Notes: generated by a model from the sequence alone, not told the origin. A stretch of DNA of 10,958 nucleotides from Methylophaga sp. (GCF_030651745.1 NZ_JAUSCC010000129.1:1-10958); one strand, 5' to 3'. Positions 1 through 7,271 are shown, counted from the stretch's first letter. Numbers and translations: made by a program.

Positions 1-57
1 TTTATGAGTAACGACGCCGCCAACACCACCGGCGCCAATAATGATCACTTTTGACAT
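1..57 (-). CDS. Carboxynorspermidine/carboxyspermidine dehydrogenase-like protein, N-terminus only
   Basis: Only the first 19 codons are in the window; the gene runs off the left edge. The peptide MSKVIIIGAGGVGGVVTHK is a Rossmann nucleotide-binding start (beta strand, then GAGGVGG), and its wording matches the saccharopine dehydrogenase-like family that contains carboxynorspermidine dehydrogenase. That enzyme condenses aspartate semialdehyde with putrescine or diaminopropane using NADPH, giving carboxyspermidine or carboxynorspermidine. The ATG is preceded by an AAGGA ribosome site 9 nt away. It starts 24 nt after the speA stop, so co-transcription with arginine decarboxylase is likely, and that context favours a polyamine role over lysine metabolism. 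The family call rests on a short stretch plus context; another saccharopine dehydrogenase-type enzyme remains possible. Confidence 0.7.
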   Translation of the reverse strand, partial: MSKVIIIGAGGVGGVVTHK

Positions 58-81
58 AGAGCTGAGTCCTTAAACCTGAGA

Positions 82-2031
82 TTATCTTTCAAAGAAGGTA
101 TAGCCATTCATGCTGTCGCTGAAGGCACGTAACATTTGTTGACGCATTGGTACCGAAATTTTGCCATCCCGCACGGCCTGCTCCGCCAGTTTACGGAATT
201 GCTCCTGCATCACTTTAGGGTCGTATTCAACGTAACTGAGTACGTCGGCAATACTGTCACCATGAAACTCACGAACAAAATTAAACTTGCCATCTTCACT
301 GATATGCACACTGACAACGTTGGTATCACCAAACAAATTATGCAAATCACCTAATGTTTCCTGATATGCCCCGACCAGGAAAACACTTAAATAGTATTCT
401 TCCCCCTCTTTGAGTGGGTGCAACGGCAGGGTTTTACAGATGCCATCTTCATAAGAAAATGAATCAATTTTGCCATCACAGTCGCAGGTCATATCAGCGA
501 TCACTGCAGAGCGAGTCGGTTTTTCATTCAAGCGGTGAATCGGCATGATCGGGAAGATCTGATCAATCGCCCAAATATCCGGCAATGATTGAAACAGACT
601 GAAATTACCGTAATAAATATCTGACAGTAACTCTGGCAGGCTTTCCAGCTCAGCAGAAACCCGTCGTGCCTGAGGCAATAACTCGGAGATCTTCTCCAGA
701 ATCGCCAGTGAAACGTTTTCAGCTAACGCTCGTTCCCTTAATGTTGCCTGACCGTGATGGAATAACTCACGTAATTCATCACGATAATAAATAGCGTCGT
801 TGTAACATTCCTGCAGGTTCTGCAGTGTCACGTTGCCAAGCACGGCGTAGAGATTAAACAGCATATCGTGACTGTCTTCCGGCGCTGCATCAGGGATAAT
901 GCCTGGCTTATGGTCACGTACTTCCAAAACATTGAATAACAACATCGAAGAATAGGCGATTAATGCACGACCAGATTCAGTGATCACAACCGGATGAGCA
1001 ATATCCAGTGGATCCAGACATTCCTGCAAGGTTTCAATAATGTTGTAGCAATATTCGTCCAGACCATAGTTCATACTGTGAGTGCTGTTTGAATGGGCAC
1101 CTTCATAGTCCACGGCCAAACCACCACCAAGGTCCATATAGCCCATCGGCGCGCCTTCTTCGATAAGGCCAGTATAGAAACGGCAGGCTTCCATCACCCC
1201 ACTACGAATATTACGGATATTGGGGATTTGCGAACCCAGATGGCTGTGTAATAACTGCAGACAATGCAACATATCGGCTTTTTTGAGCTGTTCAACCACT
1301 TCAAGCAATGCATTGGTGGACAGGCCGAAAATTGAACGATCCCCACTGTCACCATTCCAGTGACCTTCAACCGTTGAAGCCAGACGAATACGCACGCCGA
1401 TCAAAGGATCAATACCCAAAGCTTTACTGCGCTCTAAAATAGTGGAAAGCTCTGTGGCGGTTTCCAGTACAAAAAAGCACGGAATGCCCATTTGACGAGC
1501 ATACAAACCTAAATCAATAAATTCTTCGTCTTTGTAACCGTTGCAGATAATCAGGCTGTCATGATCACGCAACTGCGATATCGCAATGATGAGTTCTGCT
1601 TTACTGCCTGCTTCCAGGCCATGATGATAGCGTCGTCCGTAATCAGCAATTTCTTCAATAACATGGCATTGCTGATTTACCTTGATCGGGAATACGCCAC
1701 GATAGTGATTTTTGTAACCAGCGGTTTTGATAGCGCGAGCAAAAGCTTCGTTTAATTGAGTAATACGCAAATCCAATAGATTTTCGATGCGTAATACCGC
1801 AGGCATATCCAGCCCGCGTTCTTTCATGCCATTAACGATATCAATCAACGGAACATGAACCGTCTTTTCACCAAATTGCAGACTGACAACAGCATTGCCA
1901 TCGGCGGAAATATCAAAATAATCCGCCCCCCAATCACGCACACCATAAAGCTTACTGCTCTGTTGCGCACTCCATTCTTCAGGTGCAACTGGCGGTGTGT
2001 TGATAGTAAGGTTGGCTTGGGTTTGTGTCAT
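82..2031 (-). CDS. speA: Biosynthetic arginine decarboxylase
   Basis: This enzyme decarboxylates arginine to agmatine, the first step of the arginine route to putrescine, using pyridoxal phosphate. The 649 residues are close to the family norm (E. coli SpeA is about 658). It is a fold-type III (alanine racemase-like) decarboxylase. The PLP lysine lies in FPIKVNQQ (K117). HSHLGSQIP is at 262-270, the glycine-rich phosphate-binding stretch DLGGGLAVDY at 300-309 and ESGRA at 352-356. The C-terminal half carries DMTCDCDGK (513-521) with the expected active-site cysteine C516, and GAYQE (554-558). The ATG start has a strong AAGGGGGT ribosome site 7 nt upstream. A 110-nt gap separates it from the upstream hydrolase gene, so it may have its own promoter, and a polyamine-type dehydrogenase gene follows it. 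No truncation or missing key residue is seen. Confidence 0.97.
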   Translation of the reverse strand: MTQTQANLTINTPPVAPEEWSAQQSSKLYGVRDWGADYFDISADGNAVVSLQFGEKTVHVPLIDIVNGMKERGLDMPAVLRIENLLDLRITQLNEAFARAIKTAGYKNHYRGVFPIKVNQQCHVIEEIADYGRRYHHGLEAGSKAELIIAISQLRDHDSLIICNGYKDEEFIDLGLYARQMGIPCFFVLETATELSTILERSKALGIDPLIGVRIRLASTVEGHWNGDSGDRSIFGLSTNALLEVVEQLKKADMLHCLQLLHSHLGSQIPNIRNIRSGVMEACRFYTGLIEEGAPMGYMDLGGGLAVDYEGAHSNSTHSMNYGLDEYCYNIIETLQECLDPLDIAHPVVITESGRALIAYSSMLLFNVLEVRDHKPGIIPDAAPEDSHDMLFNLYAVLGNVTLQNLQECYNDAIYYRDELRELFHHGQATLRERALAENVSLAILEKISELLPQARRVSAELESLPELLSDIYYGNFSLFQSLPDIWAIDQIFPIMPIHRLNEKPTRSAVIADMTCDCDGKIDSFSYEDGICKTLPLHPLKEGEEYYLSVFLVGAYQETLGDLHNLFGDTNVVSVHISEDGKFNFVREFHGDSIADVLSYVEYDPKVMQEQFRKLAEQAVRDGKISVPMRQQMLRAFSDSMNGYTFFER

Positions 2032-2068
2032 CAGTATGACCCCCTTTGGCTACGGTTAAAATCGCGGG

Positions 2069-2097
2069 ATTGTCACTATTTTAAGGACAAATTGCAA
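2069..2097 (-). promoter_or_regulatory. Candidate sigma-70 promoter for speA
   Basis: On the minus strand TTGCAA (2092-2097) and GACAAT (2069-2074) are separated by exactly 17 nt, each matching the -35 and -10 consensus at 4 of 6 positions. The predicted transcript start is near 2062, about 30 nt before the speA ATG. The boxes are weak, and read-through from the rimB-rimK cassette is an alternative. Confidence 0.3.
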
Positions 2098-2141
2098 AAA
2101 TATTATGACAGTATCAAGACTATCTCTTCGGAAAGTCAGAT

Positions 2142-3197
2142 TTAGATAATCGGACGCTCTTCGGGTGTACTGGTATCTGTTGAAGGATCCAGGTTGGTAT
2201 TGAAGGCTTCAACACTATCCGCGACCTCGTCAGGACGGTTAAATCGCGCTATGTGAAACAAGGCTTCACCTTCATTTACTAACGGAATATTGGTTCTGCC
2301 AATGATAACGCCACTACAGATTGCGACAACTTTGGTTTCAGATTTTTCATCACCATACGGTGCTGCCACCATCCCCAGAATATCGCCTTTTTTCACCTGT
2401 GCGCCCATCGGCACCAACATCCTGAAAATTCCACTTTGCGGTGCTCGTACCCAACTACTGGATCGTGCAACAAATGGATCAACAGGTTTTACATGTTTGG
2501 TACGTGACTCCGTTAACATACCAAGCTTGCGCATCACTGCTAACACCCCTCTGACACCGGCACGAATCGCCAGTTCATTAAAGCGTAATGCCTCACCGGC
2601 TTCATAAACTATGACTGGCACATTCACCTGCTGACAGGCATGACGCAATGAACCTTCAATCAATCCTGAATTCAGAATCACTGGTGCGTTAAACGATCTC
2701 GCCATCTCTTCAACTACAGGATTATCTAATGCAGCACGTATTTGTGGCAGATTGTCACGATGGATGGCTGCAGTATGAAGATCCACACCATGGGTGCATT
2801 TCTTAACCACTTCACTCATAAACAAATTAGCTAATCGTGCCGCCAGGGAGCCTTCCTCTGACCCCGGAAAACAGCGGTTTAAATCCCGACGATCCGGTAA
2901 ATAACGTGTTTGGTTGATAAAGCCATAGACATTGACCACCGGGATTGTGATTAACGTACCCTTCAACCCTTTAAGACGTTTACTGCGTACCAAACGTCTA
3001 ATAATTTCCACACCAACAATTTCATCGCCATGTACCGCACCCGAAACAAATAACACCGGACCTTCCCGGCGGCCTCGCATCACCTGCACCGGCATACTCA
3101 ATGAGGTATGCATATACAAATCAGGTAGCGGTACATCCACCACTTTGTTTTGTCCCGGGGCAATTTGCTGCCCAGCAATAATCAGCTCATCTGCCAT
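2142..3197 (-). CDS. Succinylglutamate desuccinylase/aspartoacylase-family zinc hydrolase
   Basis: This is a 351-residue member of the AstE/ASPA family, zinc carboxypeptidase-fold (M14-like) enzymes that hydrolyse amide bonds of N-acylated acidic amino acids. The zinc-binding HxxE is in GAVHGDE (H56, E59) and the third ligand is H141 in VDLHTAAIHRDN. RRDLNR (103-108) is the substrate-binding stretch, and the catalytic glutamate is E199 in VYEAGEA. Residues from about 251 (APQSGIFRML) form a C-terminal beta-barrel resembling a lipoyl/biotinyl fold but without an attachment lysine motif, as in many bacterial homologues. I chose the ATG at 3197, whose first base is the last base of the rimK stop (TGATG); an in-frame TTG one codon earlier is less likely. 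As the last gene of the rimB-rimK cassette it may act on glutamyl linkages or trimmed products. That substrate is inference, since the family also includes true aspartoacylases and AstE. Confidence 0.88.
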   Translation of the reverse strand: MADELIIAGQQIAPGQNKVVDVPLPDLYMHTSLSMPVQVMRGRREGPVLFVSGAVHGDEIVGVEIIRRLVRSKRLKGLKGTLITIPVVNVYGFINQTRYLPDRRDLNRCFPGSEEGSLAARLANLFMSEVVKKCTHGVDLHTAAIHRDNLPQIRAALDNPVVEEMARSFNAPVILNSGLIEGSLRHACQQVNVPVIVYEAGEALRFNELAIRAGVRGVLAVMRKLGMLTESRTKHVKPVDPFVARSSSWVRAPQSGIFRMLVPMGAQVKKGDILGMVAAPYGDEKSETKVVAICSGVIIGRTNIPLVNEGEALFHIARFNRPDEVADSVEAFNTNLDPSTDTSTPEERPII

Positions 3198-4102
3198 CAA
3201 CCTCGGCCTTTGGTTTTAGTGGTTCCGGAAACAGAGTTCTTTTCAATAAAATCAATAATCAAACTGGCGATATCCTTACCGGTTGCCGCTTCAATACCTT
3301 CCAGACCTGGCGACGAATTCACTTCCATTACCACTGGACCATGGTTGGATCGCAATAAATCCACACCGCAGACATTTAGGCCCATTGTCTTAGCAGCACG
3401 GACGGCAGTAGCGCGTTCAGCGGGTGTAATCCGAATTAAGTTAGCCGTACCACCACGATGCAGATTTGAACGGAACTCGCCCTCTTTGCCCTGGCGTTTC
3501 ATAGCAGCAACGACTTTTTCGCCCACCACAAAACAACGAATATCTGCACCACCGGCTTCTTTGATAAATTCCTGCACCAGAATATTGGCTTTCATACCCA
3601 TAAAGGCTTCAATAACACTTTCCGCTGCCCCGGCAGTCTCAGCAAGCACCACACCTATACCTTGAGTACCTTCCAGTAGCTTGATAACCAAAGGTGCACC
3701 ACCGACCATCTTGATTAAATCGTCAACATCATCCGGGCGATGCGCAAATCCCGTGACCGGCAAACCGATTCCACGACGTGACAATAGTTGTAATGCTCGT
3801 AATTTATCGCGAGAACGACTGATAGCCACTGACTCATTGAGCGGATAAACATTCATCATTTCAAATTGGCGCAGTACTGCCGTTCCGTAAAAGGTCACCG
3901 AAGCACCAATCCGCGGAATAACAGCATCATAACCGCTGAGATTTTCGCCTTTGTAATGCACTTCAGGTTTCATTGAAGTGATATTCATATAACACCGCAA
4001 CACGTCCAGCACATCTACCTCATGTCCTCGCGCTTGCGCCGCCTCCACCAATCGGCGAGTCGAATACAACTTCGAGTTGCGGGACAAAATGGCTATTTTC
4101 AT
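3197..4102 (-). CDS. rimK: RimK, ATP-grasp alpha-L-glutamate ligase (ribosomal protein S6 modification)
   Basis: RimK adds glutamate residues to the C-terminus of ribosomal protein S6 and can make poly-alpha-glutamate, using ATP. The 301 residues match the usual length of about 300, and the whole chain reads as a close homologue of E. coli RimK. Visible parts are the N-terminal MKIAILSRN domain, [18 protein letters not shown] (49-66) and [18 protein letters not shown] (86-103). The ATP-grasp core has K141 and [13 protein letters not shown] (144-156), [15 protein letters not shown] (176-190), RSNLHRGG (211-218), D248 and the metal-binding [13 protein letters not shown] (259-271). The ATG start has GGAG 7 nt upstream and overlaps the rimB stop as ATGA, implying translational coupling. 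The stop overlaps the next start as TGATG. All expected ATP and metal residues appear intact. Confidence 0.97.
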   Translation of the reverse strand: MKIAILSRNSKLYSTRRLVEAAQARGHEVDVLDVLRCYMNITSMKPEVHYKGENLSGYDAVIPRIGASVTFYGTAVLRQFEMMNVYPLNESVAISRSRDKLRALQLLSRRGIGLPVTGFAHRPDDVDDLIKMVGGAPLVIKLLEGTQGIGVVLAETAGAAESVIEAFMGMKANILVQEFIKEAGGADIRCFVVGEKVVAAMKRQGKEGEFRSNLHRGGTANLIRITPAERATAVRAAKTMGLNVCGVDLLRSNHGPVVMEVNSSPGLEGIEAATGKDIASLIIDFIEKNSVSGTTKTKGRG

Positions 4103-4596
4103 GCAGATTCTCCATCAAGCGCTTCGTCTTTGGGCGCTTGGATCGTGTTGTTGGATTGGGGGCTTGCTTGATAGGACAATGCCGGGTTGACTAATATATT
4201 ACCAGTCGTCATGGCTGTGCGTCCTAGTAACATTCGAAACAGCATGGTGTCGCGGTTTGTAAGGGTAATTTCGATTGGCCAGGTATGACCGCCAACGCTC
4301 AATGGCGTCTGAATCACATAACGTTTTTCAGTATGGCCGCCCGAGTCTGTGACATTACGCTCATCCTTGACTGGCGCCTCGCACCAGATTTCGGTTTCAG
4401 TATCGTTTTGGTTTGGATGCACACCAAAACGCACCCAAAGCTCACCATTTTTTTCAATTGGCTCTACCGAAAAAGCATGTATCGCCGATGTTCTGGCACC
4501 AGTGTCTACCTTGGCTTTGATTCGATCAATACCCAACTCAGGCAGACTCAACCATTCACGCCAGCCAACGGTAATTTTTTGCGGATAATTTTCCAC
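4099..4596 (-). CDS. rimB: RimB-like retropepsin-type protease (annotated elsewhere as ATP-dependent zinc protease)
   Basis: This 165-residue protein belongs to the family often labelled ATP-dependent zinc protease, now regarded as retropepsin-like aspartic proteases. The typical opening [14 protein letters not shown] is followed by the active-site motif [13 protein letters not shown] (DTGA at 31-34). The second conserved motif, MLLGRTAM (122-129), corresponds to the hydrophobic-hydrophobic-Gly element of pepsin-like folds. Residues from about 143 are polar and probably disordered. The start is a GTG with GGGGA 5 nt upstream; no better ATG lies in frame. It is the first gene of a three-gene cassette and overlaps rimK by 4 nt. 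In Pseudomonas a protein of this type, RimB, works with RimK to control S6 glutamylation; the same role here is inferred from the shared operon. There is no sign of an ATPase domain despite the family name. Confidence 0.88.
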   Translation of the reverse strand: MENYPQKITVGWREWLSLPELGIDRIKAKVDTGARTSAIHAFSVEPIEKNGELWVRFGVHPNQNDTETEIWCEAPVKDERNVTDSGGHTEKRYVIQTPLSVGGHTWPIEITLTNRDTMLFRMLLGRTAMTTGNILVNPALSYQASPQSNNTIQAPKDEALDGESA

Positions 4597-4626
4597 GAGA
4601 TTCCCCAGTTAAGAATTTATGGGGCA

Positions 4627-4655
4627 ATTGAATGCAATTTAACGATAACTGTCAA
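4627..4655 (-). promoter_or_regulatory. Sigma-70 promoter for the rimB-rimK-hydrolase cassette
   Basis: The minus strand carries a perfect -35 box TTGACA (4650-4655), a 17-nt spacer and TTCAAT (4627-4632), which matches the -10 consensus at 4 of 6 positions. The predicted start is near 4620, giving a leader of about 24 nt before the rimB GTG. The spacing and position fit a housekeeping promoter well. Confidence 0.65.
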
Positions 4656-4750
4656 AAGGGATTTTGGATCTTACAACTTAAATAAGAATTAAACATTGTA
4701 ATCAGTTGCGTTGAAAAGATTTAAGGAGAGAAGAATGATTACACCAGATA

Positions 4751-4782
4751 AATAAAAGCCCCGACAAATCGGGGCTTTTATT
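4751..4782. terminator. Rho-independent terminator downstream of pilA, bidirectional in form
   Basis: A perfect 14-bp inverted repeat (AATAAAAGCCCCGA at 4751-4764 against its complement at 4769-4782) encloses a 4-nt loop. The GC core is followed by TTTTATTTAT on the minus strand, where it ends pilA transcription 31 nt past the stop codon, and by TTTTATTTTATTTT on the plus strand. It also insulates the rimB promoter from pilA transcription. Confidence 0.92.
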
Positions 4783-4813
4783 TTATTTTGTTTAATTTAT
4801 ATCAGGATATTTA

Positions 4814-5239
4814 TCAGCATAAATCTGGATCACTGCATACGCCGTTCCATGTAACAGCCCCAGAAGCGGTGTTTGTTGGAGTAAGGGTATAAGTTTCGCC
4901 ATTTAAAGCACCAACACCAGTTGCTGCTGTAGCCACTATTACGCCGTTATCAGCTGTTGTAATCGATGCAACTCGCGTACTGGCACTAGCATTGATATCG
5001 GAAGGTACCCCGTTACTACCAGCACCACAACCAGTTATAGCTGTATTAGGTGGTATGTTTGTTTGAACACAAATCTCTACCGCTGTCTTCGCTACTGAAG
5101 TAGCAAGAATCACTTCACTGAAATTAGCTTTTTTGGTGTACTGCTGGTAAGCAGGCAAAGCAATTGCCGCCAAAATACCGATAATCGCGATAACGATCAT
5201 TAATTCGATTAACGTAAAACCTTGTTGTGTTTTTTTCAT
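4814..5239 (-). CDS. pilA: Type IV pilin major subunit (PilA-like prepilin)
   Basis: This is a 141-residue type IVa prepilin. The short positive leader MKKTQQG ends at the prepilin peptidase site, with cleavage and N-methylation expected between G7 and F8. The mature N-terminus [20 protein letters not shown] is the canonical hydrophobic assembly helix, with the essential glutamate at mature position 5 (E12). Mature length would be 134. Cysteines C135 and C141 can form the short C-terminal disulfide loop of these pilins; C57 and C71 may form a second bond. The globular half is rich in Ala, Ser and Thr. I chose the ATG at 5239 because GGAG lies 8 nt upstream and it gives a standard leader; a TTG-initiated form nine residues longer would be atypical. 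The gene has a sigma-54 type promoter and its own terminator, and a glycosyltransferase gene precedes it. PilA as major subunit is the best call; a minor pilin is less likely given the strong dedicated promoter and terminator. Confidence 0.93.
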   Translation of the reverse strand: MKKTQQGFTLIELMIVIAIIGILAAIALPAYQQYTKKANFSEVILATSVAKTAVEICVQTNIPPNTAITGCGAGSNGVPSDINASASTRVASITTADNGVIVATAATGVGALNGETYTLTPTNTASGAVTWNGVCSDPDLC

Positions 5240-5288
5240 CTTTAAATCTCCATAAATAGACGACAAGCTTTGTGCTCAGCATTAGTAG

Positions 5289-5304
5289 AGCACCGTCCGT
5301 GCCA
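5289..5304 (-). promoter_or_regulatory. Sigma-54 (RpoN) -24/-12 promoter of pilA
   Basis: The minus strand reads TGGCACG, 4 nt, GTGCT. The invariant GG (5302-5303) and GC (5290-5291) are exactly 10 nt apart, as sigma-54 requires, and 11 of the 12 consensus positions TGGCACG-N4-TTGCW match. Transcription would start near 5278, giving a leader of about 39 nt. Pilin genes controlled by the PilS/PilR two-component system use this promoter type, so PilR control is inferred. Confidence 0.85.
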
Positions 5305-5352
5305 ATATATTTTTTACTAACAAATCAGCAACTTAGCGTACGTTGAATTGGT

Positions 5353-5369
5353 TTTCAGCTTAAGTGAAA
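5353..5369. promoter_or_regulatory. Imperfect palindrome upstream of the pilA promoter, candidate activator site
   Basis: TTTCAGCTTAAGTGAAA is a 17-bp dyad: arms TTTCA/TGAAA and a TTAA core, with one mismatched pair. Its centre is about 83 nt upstream of the predicted start, within the range used by sigma-54 enhancer-binding proteins. I see no TGTC-type PilR boxes as described in Pseudomonas, so the bound protein is unknown. Confidence 0.3.
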
Positions 5370-5401
5370 GACTTACCCACGTCAAATAGTGACCATTTTT
5401 G

Positions 5402-7111
5402 TCAGTTTATGGCTGAACAATCCTGATGGAGATTTTGTAGAATCTTATTTGCTGGGTAATATTGCAAACTTTTAAGAATTGTCTGACAACGTTGTTCAGA
5501 CTGTTCTAAAGCAAAATAGCCATTAATCACATCTTCAAATAACTTTAAATCTGGTTTTTTAACAAGCTCTATTTGAAACCAATCAACCACCTGGGCAAGT
5601 TTCTGAGCATCTTTTTTGGCTATAGCATCATGTAAATGGGTTCGCATAATAATTTGCTCCGTATAGCTCTTGTAATACAAATTGCTCAATGCATGGTTCA
5701 GCTGAGGGGTCTGTTGAGATTGGTTCACATATTGATATAACTGCTGCTGTGCTTTGGCTGTTTGCCATAAAAAAGCTAACGAAATAATTATTAGAATAAT
5801 AACCAGCCCGCGTAGTGATTTATTGGCCGTCAAACTCAGCGAATTAGGATTGACCGCTAAATGATGATTGATTAAGGCGAACAACAAGGTTAGCCAAATA
5901 AACCAGTGAAATGAAGAAAGGTAAAAAGGGTGTTCCACCTGTGTATGGAATGTAATTGGAAGTAACAACGCCAGATAAGCGACTAACCTTTGGTGTTTAT
6001 ATTTAATGGCAAACCACAGCACACTAAACATAGCAATGAGAATACCCATCAGCGCAAGTAATCCGCCCTCAATCGCCGATTGCAAAAGCTCATTATGCGG
6101 ATGAGCAATATAGTTTGGCATATTGGCAGTTGGATGTTGCTGATAAAACACAGAAGAAGCCAAGCCATATTTTTCAAGAAAACTGCCAACTCCATGACCT
6201 GTTAGAGGGGCTTCAGCAAAAGCATCAAAAGAAATACGATAAATACTTAAACGTTGATCTGAATATTGCGCTTCAACCATCTGGTAGGATTTATCAACTG
6301 TTTTATGTAGTCCTTCTTTTGCCAACCAACTTGCTATAAGAATTAATAACAAGGCTGTTATGACTGTTTTCCAGTTTTTCCTGACCTGCTTTCGATAAGC
6401 AATCAGCAACATGAGCAGGCCTAATACCCCTGATAACAGCCCTATCCTGGAACCAGTCGCGACCATCACATAAGTAGCTACACTGACGGTAATCAACAAA
6501 AAAGCTTTTAGATAAAACCGCTTATGGGCAATAGGTCTTAAGCAAAGATAAATTGAAACCAATATGCCAGTAGTCAGGAAACTAGCCATCACATTGACCT
6601 GTTGAAACACTCCGGTAGCAGTTGCTGTTTGTGTTCGAGGGATCCAGTTTGTCAATATTGGCAATTGGAATAATTGAATAATGCCAAAAAGACTATGTAA
6701 AAGCGTTGCGACAGCAATTAATAGTAAAATCCTGTCAGTATTTTTTAATCGAAACTGAAATAACCCGAAGAGAAAAATCACCCCTGCCATCACATACACA
6801 ATACGAAACAGCCATGTGATCGGGTCATGTACGCCAGCTAACGCTGCAGCCAACAGAATACCAACAGGCAACGCCAGTAGACCTTTGTAATTAGCAGGAA
6901 GAATCAGCTTATCCTGCCCACAGAAATGCCAGACTGAATACGCAATGACTAACGTCGCAGCCGTCCAGACAGTGATATTAAATGGCAGATCAAAACCAGT
7001 GCCGCCAAGGCTGGATACCAGATAAAAAGGTGATACCAGAAATAACATCGCCAGCAACCACTCAATAGGTTGCTGTGGCAATAGCTGGTATTTCGAGAGA
7101 TAACGCGACAT
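5402..7111 (-). CDS. O-antigen ligase/Wzy-family membrane protein, probable PglL/TfpO-type pilin O-oligosaccharyltransferase
   Basis: This is a 569-residue polytopic inner-membrane protein with about 11-13 hydrophobic segments between residues 16 and 450, then a soluble C-terminal tail of about 115 residues. Hallmarks of the Wzy_C/PglL superfamily are visible: TGVFQQVNVMASFL (166-179), the arginine in ATGSRIG (R222), QRLSIYR (286-292), and the large periplasmic loop with GHGVGSF and AHPHNELLQ (H337, H339), where the catalytic histidine is expected. VEHPFYLSSFHWF (392-404) resembles the PglL-type segment before the last helices. Family members transfer lipid-linked glycans in the periplasm to protein or lipid A, or polymerise O-antigen. 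Its place directly upstream of pilA favours pilin glycosylation. I chose the ATG at 7111, which has GGGAAG just upstream, over an ATG five codons earlier without a ribosome site. The gene looks more AT-rich than its neighbours. No other glycan synthesis gene is in the window, so WaaL or Wzy activity cannot be excluded. Confidence 0.8.
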   Translation of the reverse strand: MSRYLSKYQLLPQQPIEWLLAMLFLVSPFYLVSSLGGTGFDLPFNITVWTAATLVIAYSVWHFCGQDKLILPANYKGLLALPVGILLAAALAGVHDPITWLFRIVYVMAGVIFLFGLFQFRLKNTDRILLLIAVATLLHSLFGIIQLFQLPILTNWIPRTQTATATGVFQQVNVMASFLTTGILVSIYLCLRPIAHKRFYLKAFLLITVSVATYVMVATGSRIGLLSGVLGLLMLLIAYRKQVRKNWKTVITALLLILIASWLAKEGLHKTVDKSYQMVEAQYSDQRLSIYRISFDAFAEAPLTGHGVGSFLEKYGLASSVFYQQHPTANMPNYIAHPHNELLQSAIEGGLLALMGILIAMFSVLWFAIKYKHQRLVAYLALLLPITFHTQVEHPFYLSSFHWFIWLTLLFALINHHLAVNPNSLSLTANKSLRGLVIILIIISLAFLWQTAKAQQQLYQYVNQSQQTPQLNHALSNLYYKSYTEQIIMRTHLHDAIAKKDAQKLAQVVDWFQIELVKKPDLKLFEDVINGYFALEQSEQRCQTILKSLQYYPANKILQNLHQDCSAIN

Positions 7112-7144
7112 AAGCTTCCCTGTCATGACAAATAAATAGACTGG

Positions 7145-7173
7145 ATTATGTCGGCTGGCTGACTTAGTAGCAA
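7145..7173 (-). promoter_or_regulatory. Candidate sigma-70 promoter for the oligosaccharyltransferase gene
   Basis: On the minus strand TTGCTA (7168-7173, 4 of 6) and CATAAT (7145-7150, 5 of 6) are separated by 17 nt. The predicted start is near 7138, about 27 nt before the chosen ATG. This placement also supports the downstream ATG at 7111 as the real start. Confidence 0.5.
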
Positions 7174-7236
7174 GGCGGGTTGAACAGAAACAACAACCAT
7201 TTCATATCAGATTGCTTTATCCGCAGATTAAAAAAT

Positions 7237-7263
7237 AACCACAAAGGCGCAGAGGACATAGAG
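7237..7263 (+). repeat. Dispersed-repeat-like tract (AACCACAAAGG type)
   Basis: The stretch beginning AACCACAAAGGCGCAGAGG and ending ACATAGAG resembles, from memory, a short intergenic repeat of the ACCACAAAGRCRCARAGG type scattered through many proteobacterial genomes. Only one copy is in the window, so repeat status cannot be shown here. It directly precedes the palindromic element. Confidence 0.4.
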
Positions 7264-7271
7264 ATTAATAA

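Noticed and set aside
2098..2141. Possible terminator after the aspartoacylase-like gene
   Set aside because: Only a short GACT/AGTC pairing with a large loop is seen and no clean T-run follows directly.
3150..3665. Plus-strand 171-codon open frame over rimK
   Set aside because: The opposite strand encodes intact RimK with all motifs. The plus-strand translation is a Pro/Ser/Thr/Ala-rich shadow without a family signature.
4285..4692. Plus-strand 135-codon open frame over rimB and its promoter
   Set aside because: It is antisense to a well-supported gene, shows no recognisable domain and no ribosome site, and ends beyond the rimB promoter.
5240..5266. Longer pilA form starting at a TTG nine codons upstream
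   Set aside because: It would give an unusual leader, lacks a ribosome site and runs through the good GGAG site that serves the ATG at 5239.
7112..7126. Oligosaccharyltransferase start at the ATG five codons upstream (7126)
   Set aside because: No ribosome site precedes it, whereas GGGAAG precedes the ATG at 7111.
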